Origin: CAYSCZ01 sp964429655
GTDB taxonomy: Bacteria > Bacteroidota > Bacteroidia > Cytophagales > Cyclobacteriaceae
DNA length: 15,233 nt
Assembly: GCA_964429655.1 (NCBI GenBank)
Contig: CAYSCZ010000072.1
Span: 1-15,233, forward strand
Direction of reading: 5' to 3'
Made by a program: the position numbers and the translations under genes
Notes under the pieces: generated by a model
Seen by the model: only the letters and a program-made list of their open reading frames with translations
The model's database searches: none
Told to the model about the DNA's origin: nothing
Shown here: piece by piece, positions 7,835-14,232 of the stretch
Numbering within the stretch: the first letter of the stretch is position 1
Layout: each line of letters begins with the position of its first letter

Positions 7835-8386
7835 TTATTTCTTTTTTATAATTTTTGGAGTTACTATAAGAAACATTCGCTTACCCTCTAATTTTGGAAA
7901 CTGTTCTACTTTACCATATTCCTCCAGCGCCTGGGCAAACTTTAATAACAATATTTCTCCTCGCTCTTTGAAGACTATTGTCCTTCCAACAAAGTGGACA
8001 AAAGCTTTCACTTTAGCCCCTTCCTGAAGAAAATTGACCGCATGCTTCAACTTAAAATTAAAGTCATGATCATCGGTATTAGGACCAAACCGTATCTCCT
8101 TAACAACCGTTTTTTGCGCCTTAGCCTTTATCTCCTTTTGCTTTTTCTTCTGGTCATACTTAAACTTCGAATAGTCAATGACCTTACAAACCGGCGGAGA
8201 GGCTTTTGGTGAGATTTCTACTAAATCCAACCCTTGCTCTCTTGCCAAGTCTAAAGCCCTGTCTAAAGGATAAACGTCCACATCAATGTTGTCACCTACT
8301 AACCTAACTTCGGGTGCCGTAATTTTTCGGTTTATTCGGTACGGCTCTTCTTTTATTCGTGGTGGCCTCGGTCTTCTTTGTTTAAT
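7835..8386 (-). CDS. infC: Translation initiation factor IF-3, probable AUU start
   Basis: IF-3 binds the 30S subunit, keeps it free of 50S and proofreads the start codon and initiator tRNA. The open frame gives about 183 residues from an ATT at 8386. The N-domain has EPYRINRKITAPEVRLVGDN (14-33), the family signature PPVCKVIDYSKFKY is at 64-77, a lysine-rich linker follows, and the C-domain has KEIRFGPNTDDHDF and HAVNFLQEGAKVK. I rejected the GTG at 8281, which would delete the conserved RINRKITAPEVRLVGDN segment. No in-frame ATG, GTG or TTG exists between the thrS stop and that segment. Adjacent ATT codons at 8389 and 8386 precede a basic KQRRPRPPR stretch, and the second fits best. E. coli infC also starts at AUU, through which IF-3 limits its own translation; the same is inferred here. 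The thrS gap is 56 bp. Confidence 0.92.
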   Translation of the reverse strand: MKQRRPRPPRIKEEPYRINRKITAPEVRLVGDNIDVDVYPLDRALDLAREQGLDLVEISPKASPPVCKVIDYSKFKYDQKKKQKEIKAKAQKTVVKEIRFGPNTDDHDFNFKLKHAVNFLQEGAKVKAFVHFVGRTIVFKERGEILLLKFAQALEEYGKVEQFPKLEGKRMFLIVTPKIIKKK

Positions 8387-8442
8387 AATTCTATATTTTA
8401 AATTGAGGTCGCAAATTTCGAAAACAATCGGGCAATATCAAA

Positions 8443-10392
8443 CTAAAATGCCTCAACTTGCGCTTTTTCTTTAAATAATTGTATAAAATCATCAATTAAG
8501 AATTGACCAAGGTCACCTTTTCCATGTTCTCGTATTGATAAAGCATTATCGACCGCTTCTTTTTCACCAACAATCAACATATAAGGTATTTTCAACATTT
8601 CGGCATCTCTTATCTTTCTTCCTATTTTCTCATCCCTGGTATCGATACTCCCACGAATGTCATGTAATTGCAATTGGTCAAGCACATAATGAGAATAATC
8701 ATGATACTTTTCAGATATGGGTAAAATGATGATCTGTTCAGGTGTCAGCCACAGAGGGAAATTACCCGCACAATGTTCTGTTAAAACTGCTACGAAACGT
8801 TCCAGCGAACCAAATGGTGCCCGATGGATCATCACTGGCCGGTGTTTTTGATTATCCGCTCCGGTATATTCGAGCTCAAACCGCTGAGGCAATTGATAGT
8901 CAACCTGAATGGTACCTAATTGCCACTCCCGGTTGAGGGCATCCCGAACCATAAAATCAAGCTTTGGCCCATAAAATGCAGCTTCACCAAGCACAGTCTT
9001 TGTATTTAAGCCCTTCTCTTCTGTCGCTTCCTTGATCTCTCTTTCAGCCCTATCCCATGCCTCATCCGCTCCCATGTACTTGGACTTGTTGTCAGGATCC
9101 CTTAAAGAAATTTGAGCGGTATAATTATCAAAACCCAGTGCATCGAAGGTATACAATACCAAATCGATCACTTTTATAAATTCATCCTTTACCTGGTCTT
9201 CCATACAAAAAATATGCGCATCATCCTGCGTGAATCCACGGACACGCGTTAAACCATGTAACTCACCACTTTGCTCATACCGGTAAACTGTGCCAAACTC
9301 CGCGTATCTTATGGGAAGGTCTTTATACGAGCGTGGCTTTGAGCTGTAAATCTCACAATGATGCGGACAATTCATTGGTTTCAGAAAGAACTCTTCTCCT
9401 TCATGCGGTGTCTTAATGGGCTTGAAGGAATCTTCACCATATTTTTCATAGTGCCCGGATGTGATATAAAGTTTTTTATTTCCAATATGAGGAGTAACTA
9501 CGGGATCGTAACCAGCTTTAATTTGCGCTTTGCGCATGAAATTTTCCAGGCGTTCCCTCAGCATAGTACCTTTGGGCAACCATAGGGGTAGTCCATTTCC
9601 AACACGCTCTGAAAAAGTAAAAAGCTCTAATTCTTTGCCTAGTTTCCGGTGGTCCCTTTTTTTAGCTTCTTCCAGTAGTTCGAGATATTCTTTTAATTCT
9701 TTTTGTTTGGGGAATGTGATGCCATAGAGCCTGGTAAGTTGTTTGTTATTTTCATCCCCCCGCCAGTACGCTCCAGCCACATTTAAAATCTTAACCGCCT
9801 TGATAAAACCAGTATTTGGTATATGGGGCCCCTTACATAGGTCGGTGAAATTACCCTGAGTGTAAAAAGTTATCTGACCATCTTCAAGGTCTTGAATGAG
9901 GTCTAGCTTATACGCATCGCCCTTCTCTTTAAAATGTTTAAAAGCTTCATCTTTACTGACCTCTTTCCTGATGTATTGATTTTTTTGTTTGGCAAGTTCC
10001 AACATCTTTTGTTCCAGCACTTCAAGATGTTCACTATCAAATGTCATAGCACCAAAATCCACATCATAATAGTAGCCATTATCGATCGGTGGGCCAATAC
10101 CAAATTGGATCCCCGGGTATAGTGCCTCTAGTGCCTCCGCCATGAGGTGCGCTGATGAGTGCCAAAAAGTAGACTTCCCCTCTTCATCCTTCCAGGTTAA
10201 AAGCTGTAGTGTAGCATCACCATTTAGCGGTAATGTTGCGTCTATCACTTTATGATCAACTTTAGCGGCCAGTACGTTTCTTGCCAAACCCTCACTGATC
10301 GATTTAGCCACATCCAAACTATTTATACCTTTAAGGAATGCTTTCACCGTTCCATCAGGAAGTGTAATTCGGATTTGTTCAGTATGCTCCAT
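8443..10392 (-). CDS. thrS: Threonyl-tRNA synthetase
   Basis: ThrRS charges tRNA-Thr in the cytoplasm and edits mischarged serine. The 649 residues contain every expected part: TGS domain (about 5-65), the editing domain with HSSAH (H78, H82) and DLCKGPH (C186, H190), the class II catalytic core, and the C-terminal anticodon-binding domain (about 550-645). Class II motif 2 is visible as RYAEFGTVYRYEQSGELHGLTRVRGF (starting near 362) and motif 3 as HRAPFGSLERF (523-533). Zinc and threonine ligands are C342 in MNCPHHC, H393 in DDAHIF and H523. The length is normal and no key residue is missing. It heads the thrS-infC-rpmI-rplT cluster, and a good promoter match ends 23 bp upstream of its ATG. 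No T-box is visible, as expected outside Firmicutes. Confidence 0.98.
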   Translation of the reverse strand: MEHTEQIRITLPDGTVKAFLKGINSLDVAKSISEGLARNVLAAKVDHKVIDATLPLNGDATLQLLTWKDEEGKSTFWHSSAHLMAEALEALYPGIQFGIGPPIDNGYYYDVDFGAMTFDSEHLEVLEQKMLELAKQKNQYIRKEVSKDEAFKHFKEKGDAYKLDLIQDLEDGQITFYTQGNFTDLCKGPHIPNTGFIKAVKILNVAGAYWRGDENNKQLTRLYGITFPKQKELKEYLELLEEAKKRDHRKLGKELELFTFSERVGNGLPLWLPKGTMLRERLENFMRKAQIKAGYDPVVTPHIGNKKLYITSGHYEKYGEDSFKPIKTPHEGEEFFLKPMNCPHHCEIYSSKPRSYKDLPIRYAEFGTVYRYEQSGELHGLTRVRGFTQDDAHIFCMEDQVKDEFIKVIDLVLYTFDALGFDNYTAQISLRDPDNKSKYMGADEAWDRAEREIKEATEEKGLNTKTVLGEAAFYGPKLDFMVRDALNREWQLGTIQVDYQLPQRFELEYTGADNQKHRPVMIHRAPFGSLERFVAVLTEHCAGNFPLWLTPEQIIILPISEKYHDYSHYVLDQLQLHDIRGSIDTRDEKIGRKIRDAEMLKIPYMLIVGEKEAVDNALSIREHGKGDLGQFLIDDFIQLFKEKAQVEAF

Positions 10393-10415
10393 TAAGAATT
10401 ATAAATTTAAAGGCG

Positions 10416-10446
10416 CAAATATGCAAGAACTGTACATAAGTGCCAA
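10416..10446 (-). promoter_or_regulatory. Candidate Bacteroidota promoter for thrS
   Basis: On the minus strand TTG (10446-10444) is followed after 20 bases by CATATTTG (10423-10416). Bacteroidota promoters have a TTTG or TTG -33 element and a TAnnTTTG -7 element at about this distance. The -7 box matches five of six fixed positions. A transcript would begin near 10410 and have a leader of about 18 bases. It lies in the 73-bp gap behind the DUF5686 gene, so the translation cluster need not depend on readthrough. Confidence 0.55.
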
Positions 10447-10465
10447 GCTTAAAAAATCAGAGTCC

Positions 10466-12949
10466 TTATAAAATCAATTGAACACTAAATTTTACTCCAA
10501 AATCCCTGGCATCAGGACTATCTAAATAGGTAAGCCGATGGAATGCATCCACCCTGAATATTTTAAAGATATTTTCTATACCATAACCAACCTCCACATA
10601 TGGTTTTCCTCCTTCAAATTCAGTAAATGGGAGGGCACCGTTTTCATCCCTGGGCACAATCTCCACATTTTCATCTCTAATGCCACCGAGAATCAGGTTT
10701 GCAGTACCTGTTAATCGCCACTTCAATTTTCTAAATAAGGGAACTTTATTCAATAACAATCCTTCAAAGAAATGCCTGTATTTCAGGGAAACAAACCTAT
10801 CGCTACTGAACTCAAAATAATTCATTTGATTAAACGTAAAGTTGATATAAAACGGAGATTCATTTCCTATAGGATTGTGTAGGAGTGGATATGGTAACTC
10901 ACCAAATATATAACCACCTTCCAGGTCAATAGCAGCCCTGCCCAATAATCCCATCTTTTGAAATTTGAACATCCTGAGTCCCAACTTATGATAGCTGAAA
11001 TCACTATTGAACAAATTATCAAATCCCCTGGTGTAAGTGAATGTAACGGCAGGAAACCTTACGGTTCCCAAACTTATTCGTTCATTATCGTTGATTACCC
11101 ACAACTCATCCCTGGCATAGCGGGTCTGGATCGTTACTTCAGAAATAGAAAATTTACTACCTGTCTGAACATCAGCATCAGTTGATTTAAAAAAGTTAAA
11201 ATCAAATAGAGGATTATAATCCTGGGTCCTGAATTTAACCCGTTGGATTAATCCATTGGAAACCTGTCCTTCAAACTCAAAAACATTCTTACTCACCAAA
11301 AATGGTTGGGTAAGCGTACCAAATCTACTGAAAGAGTAAAAAAAACTGTTGGTGGGGATGTCATCATTCAATAACCAGATTTGATCAACTTCTTTCTGAT
11401 GAAAGTAGCTAATGGTTGTCCATGGCTTCCTGGAGATTATGTATTTTGCACCGGCTTTATATTTTAGGCTATCATCATCAAACCCGTAAGCACCATACCC
11501 CTCAAGTATCAGTTTATCACTTAGATCAATGTCTGTTCTCATTCCAAACCCAAGCCTGATACCTTCAATATCATTATTACCAAATAAAACAGTGTATGGG
11601 CCTAAATCAAATTTTCCAGCATCATAATAGCCGGAACCAAGAACTGTAAGAATATCTGTTACACGCTTAACAGGAGGTATTTTGCGTAATGTGTCGATCA
11701 TTTTATAAACTGATATTTCGGTTGGGGATAACGTATCATGCCTGTGCTTATCCCAGTAGTCATCATTATACGATCTGGCATCAGATTCTAAAACCACAGG
11801 ATTCTCATAAAATCGATTATCTTTTGGTTGATTAATTGAAATATCTTCTGCAGAGACATAAAATTTAGCAATAAACCCGGCCGACTTGTTGGTTAGTTCA
11901 CTTATGTCTAAGACCACCCTGGATTTAACAGGCAGCCATGGGCCTTCACTGGTAGGCATAAGGTCCTGTTGTATTTTTATCTTTTCCACAAAATTCAGGT
12001 TGGCCTCTTTGGTAATGGTAGCATCAATTCGCCGTAAAGCAAACTCACTTTTTGTAATCCATAACGTGCCTCTAAATGCAAGGTCCTGCGGTCTTCTTGG
12101 CCAGAAATCCAAACGATAGCAATAGTGGTCACCAATGTAAATGCTGTCTATCAGGTCATAATCATAATACAGTCGCCACCCGTCTGAGATGGGGGAAACA
12201 AATTCTTTGCCGACAATATTTAACCAATTCTGATAGAAGTTATATTCCTGAAAAGTTGATCCGATGATTTGCGAAACCATCGTTCCATCTTCAATGCCAA
12301 TCCCGGTAACTTTTGTTTTTAAAACATTTTCATGTCTTAGCCTTGGGGTTTTCTTATAGTAAAATTTTGATATGGCTTCAGAGATAAAAATCGGCAGAAC
12401 CGGCTTACCATCTTCTCCTGCTATCTGGTCAATGCTATCCAGAACAGATTGCACCCGTTTCATAATTTTCTTCTCGCGTAAATTCTCCGAGATATTATCG
12501 ATATCGATCTCTATTTTGGTGTAGGTCTCATACTCATAGGCTTCGAGACTACGTTTGTCATTATCTGATTTATGGTCAACGACATTTCTTAATATTTGAA
12601 AGGCGGGATTCTCCCCGGCATAAACCGTAATACCACTCAGGTTTATAATATCTTCTTCCAATTGAAAATTAATGGCCTGCTCTTCCCCTTCGACCAATGG
12701 TTTAGTGCGACTAACATATCCGATATATGAAACAGTCAAAGAATCTACCCTACCTTTTGTGGATATATTGAAATTTCCATCGAAATCAGTAGTGGCACCT
12801 ATTTCGGTACCGGTAAAAATGACATTTGCAAAGGGAATCGGGCTTCCTGAGGTAGCATCTATTATCTTTCCCCAAACAGTAGTCTTTTGGGATAATAGGG
12901 GAAAAGACAATCCAATTAAAAAAATTAAAGCAAAATAACTAATTTTCAA
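10466..12949 (-). CDS. DUF5686 outer-membrane protein with CarboxypepD_reg-like domain
   Basis: This 827-residue protein has a signal peptide (1-20, ending LLSQ), a CarboxypepD_reg-like beta-sandwich (about 24-100, with GKIIDATSGSPIPFANVIF and TDFDGNF), then the DUF5686 region from about 110 (GITVYAGENPAFQILRNVV) to the end. The C-terminal half alternates polar and hydrophobic residues with aromatic girdle residues and ends in DFGVKFSVQLIL, as in an outer-membrane beta-barrel. There is no TonB box or plug, so it is not a TonB-dependent receptor. The family is widespread in Cytophagales and Flavobacteria. Its function is not established. Gaps to the neighbours are 73 bp (thrS) and 79 bp (S24 regulator), so it is probably a single-gene unit. 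I found no convincing promoter or terminator for it. Confidence 0.88.
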   Translation of the reverse strand: MKISYFALIFLIGLSFPLLSQKTTVWGKIIDATSGSPIPFANVIFTGTEIGATTDFDGNFNISTKGRVDSLTVSYIGYVSRTKPLVEGEEQAINFQLEEDIINLSGITVYAGENPAFQILRNVVDHKSDNDKRSLEAYEYETYTKIEIDIDNISENLREKKIMKRVQSVLDSIDQIAGEDGKPVLPIFISEAISKFYYKKTPRLRHENVLKTKVTGIGIEDGTMVSQIIGSTFQEYNFYQNWLNIVGKEFVSPISDGWRLYYDYDLIDSIYIGDHYCYRLDFWPRRPQDLAFRGTLWITKSEFALRRIDATITKEANLNFVEKIKIQQDLMPTSEGPWLPVKSRVVLDISELTNKSAGFIAKFYVSAEDISINQPKDNRFYENPVVLESDARSYNDDYWDKHRHDTLSPTEISVYKMIDTLRKIPPVKRVTDILTVLGSGYYDAGKFDLGPYTVLFGNNDIEGIRLGFGMRTDIDLSDKLILEGYGAYGFDDDSLKYKAGAKYIISRKPWTTISYFHQKEVDQIWLLNDDIPTNSFFYSFSRFGTLTQPFLVSKNVFEFEGQVSNGLIQRVKFRTQDYNPLFDFNFFKSTDADVQTGSKFSISEVTIQTRYARDELWVINDNERISLGTVRFPAVTFTYTRGFDNLFNSDFSYHKLGLRMFKFQKMGLLGRAAIDLEGGYIFGELPYPLLHNPIGNESPFYINFTFNQMNYFEFSSDRFVSLKYRHFFEGLLLNKVPLFRKLKWRLTGTANLILGGIRDENVEIVPRDENGALPFTEFEGGKPYVEVGYGIENIFKIFRVDAFHRLTYLDSPDARDFGVKFSVQLIL

Positions 12950-12953
12950 TATT

Positions 12954-13008
12954 TCGAATAATCTAAATCCAAGTAATGACCATAACGATAAACGATCAGA
13001 TTAGCCGA
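12954..13008. repeat. Imperfect inverted repeat between the S24 regulator and DUF5686 genes
   Basis: TCGAATAATCT (12954-12964) and AGATTAGCCGA (12998-13008) pair at 9 of 11 positions with 33 bases between. It fills most of the 79-bp intergenic gap. It could be a weak hairpin upstream of the DUF5686 gene or chance in AT-rich DNA. No U-run follows on the minus strand, so I do not call it a terminator. Confidence 0.25.
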
Positions 13009-13028
13009 ATAACATAATTTTTAAAAAC

Positions 13029-13832
13029 CTAGGCATTTAATTTTTCCTTTATTTTGATTATCTCATGTTGAAGATTGATAACAATACCCGCCAGTTTTTC
13101 CAACGACAATTCTGATTTCTCTTTTGGATCAGGAAAATCCAGACTTAAATATGCTTTAGCCTCCCAAATTTCCAGAACCTCTGAGGCATCTACCTGGTAA
13201 GGGCTATAGGATTGATTATCAGAAACCAAAAACAATTTGTTTTTTTCTTCCAGATAATTGAATACTCTCTTATAAACAATCCCCTCTTTGCTGGTCACCA
13301 AAACATAGGTAAATCCATTCTTCACTTCCTGAATGTCTTCAACATATTTACCAATAATGATAGTTCCCGGTTGCAATGGCAGCATACTATCACCGCTTAT
13401 TTCAAAAGCACGATAAGTAGCATTATTCGATAACACAGGAAGCTTAAACTTAGGAAGGTCTTCCAGATATTCAGGGTCTGCATAACCATTTAAATATCCT
13501 GCCGATGCTTTGTCCGGCACCAGCTCAATGTTTTCTTTATCTTCTTTATCAACTGTGATAGACAATACTTTGAGTTGTGGCTCTTTTTTAACAACCACGT
13601 TGGAATATAGTTCTTCCTCATCAAGCTTGGAGACGTCCTTACTGATCAGGGTATCTACTGTCACTCCAAAAACCTCTGCTATCTTTAGTAGATTAACAAT
13701 CCTTGGATCTGCCCTACCTTCTTCATAAGCTCCCAAGAGGGAACGTTTAATACCTAAAACCTCCGCAAATTGCTCTTGCGTGTAACCTGCCTTTTTTCTT
13801 AAATACTTAATATTCTCGTTTATGCCAACCAT
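13029..13832 (-). CDS. XRE-family HTH repressor with S24 (LexA/CI-like) autocleavage domain
   Basis: This 267-residue regulator has an HTH_3 domain at about 5-62 (YTQEQFAEVLGIKRSLLGAYEEGRADP holds the recognition region), a linker, and a peptidase S24 domain at about 105-225. The catalytic serine is S149 in GDSM and the lysine K188 in VYKRV. A likely cleavage bond is A111-G112 in KASAGYLNGY, the Ala-Gly type used by LexA, UmuD and phage CI. Residues 241-266 form a probable amphipathic coiled coil, which is less usual and could aid dimerisation. In the known families, RecA filaments at damaged DNA trigger cleavage and release of repression. It lies 5 bp behind the 94-aa gene and both diverge from the polymerase gene, so it probably controls both directions. 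The combination could also be a remnant of a prophage repressor, but no phage gene is visible. Confidence 0.9.
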   Translation of the reverse strand: MVGINENIKYLRKKAGYTQEQFAEVLGIKRSLLGAYEEGRADPRIVNLLKIAEVFGVTVDTLISKDVSKLDEEELYSNVVVKKEPQLKVLSITVDKEDKENIELVPDKASAGYLNGYADPEYLEDLPKFKLPVLSNNATYRAFEISGDSMLPLQPGTIIIGKYVEDIQEVKNGFTYVLVTSKEGIVYKRVFNYLEEKNKLFLVSDNQSYSPYQVDASEVLEIWEAKAYLSLDFPDPKEKSELSLEKLAGIVINLQHEIIKIKEKLNA

Positions 13833-13837
13833 AGTGA

Positions 13838-14122
13838 TTAATCAAACATTAAAAAATCAACCTGCTTCTCGGGCGTATTATGAATTGAATATAAATTCAG
13901 ATGGTGATAATCCGATTTATTACCGGTCAAAGCTAACTGCTTTTTAATTTTGAAAACCACTTCTTTCAGGGTTTCTTCTGCTTCTGCCAGCGTATAACCA
14001 TAACATCGCTCAGAATCATTCACCCTGGCTTCAAACCTGACCTGGTACTTCCCTGATCTTAATCGCTTTGAACGAATTTTTAATTGTGAACCATAATCAA
14101 GGGATAATGGAAAAGATCTCAT
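13838..14122 (-). CDS. Unrecognised 94-aa protein, HicB-like look, in an S24/DinB cassette
   Basis: I do not recognise this protein with certainty. Residues about 13-43 look like beta strands (QLKIRSKRLRSGKYQVRFEA) and TLAEAEETLKEVVFKIKKQL (44-63) is a good amphipathic helix. The order of strands, then a CYGYT turn, then T-x-x-E-A-E-x-x-L recalls the small HicB-like fold, though no HicA toxin is next to it. The C-terminus QVDFLMF (87-93) resembles the hydrophobic spacing of the extended sliding-clamp-binding motif QLxLxLF, which is speculative. The ATG at 14122 is the only good start and follows an A-rich leader. The S24 gene starts 5 bp after its stop, so the two are one transcription unit diverging from the polymerase. 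The coding case rests on frame length, tight spacing and a sensible composition. Confidence 0.65.
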   Translation of the reverse strand: MRSFPLSLDYGSQLKIRSKRLRSGKYQVRFEARVNDSERCYGYTLAEAEETLKEVVFKIKKQLALTGNKSDYHHLNLYSIHNTPEKQVDFLMFD

Positions 14123-14144
14123 AACAATTACTAATTTTATTGGG

Positions 14145-14167
14145 TTTATTAGCTACTTTTATTAGCT
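14145..14167. repeat. Tandem 10-bp direct repeats in the divergent control region
   Basis: TTTATTAGCT occurs exactly at 14145-14154 and 14158-14167, a 13-bp period. On the minus strand they read AGCTAATAAA, 22-45 bp upstream of the ATG of the 94-aa gene. They could be regulator half-sites or part of its 5' leader. A 7-bp direct repeat AAATAGT lies further on, at 14178-14184 and 14189-14195. Confidence 0.5.
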
Positions 14168-14193
14168 TTTAACGTAAAAATAGTACCTAAATA

Positions 14194-14212
14194 GTTAAAT
14201 TTGAAATTAAAC
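14194..14212. promoter_or_regulatory. Candidate S24-repressor operator
   Basis: GTTAAATTTGAAATTAAAC is a 19-bp near-palindrome: eight of nine pairs match around a central G (14203), the exception being A14197 with A14209. It covers the whole -7 element TAAATTTG of the polymerase gene. A dimeric S24 repressor encoded next door is the natural candidate to bind it. A second, smaller palindrome, AACTAA-N5-TTAGTT (14213-14229), follows directly before the polymerase start. The region is very AT-rich, so chance cannot be excluded. Confidence 0.45.
14196..14203 (+). promoter_or_regulatory. -7 promoter element of the DinB-like gene
   Basis: TAAATTTG matches the Bacteroidota -7 consensus TAnnTTTG at every fixed position, 29 bp before the ATG at 14233. 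No good TTG or TTTG -33 element stands at the usual distance (that position reads CGT). A promoter weak in the -33 box is consistent with a regulated gene but does not prove it. Confidence 0.5.
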
Positions 14213-14232
14213 AACTAATTTATTTAGTTTTA

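Noticed and set aside
7835..8281. IF-3 starting at the GTG at 8281
   Set aside because: It would remove the conserved RINRKITAPEVRLVGDN part of the N-domain, which is in frame and intact upstream.
11886..12267. Overlapping plus-strand open frames inside the DUF5686 gene
   Set aside because: Low-complexity, no domain features, and antisense to a clearly coding gene.
13029..13832. Prophage repressor marking an integrated phage
   Set aside because: No integrase, attachment repeats or other phage genes are visible; the partner is a translesion polymerase.
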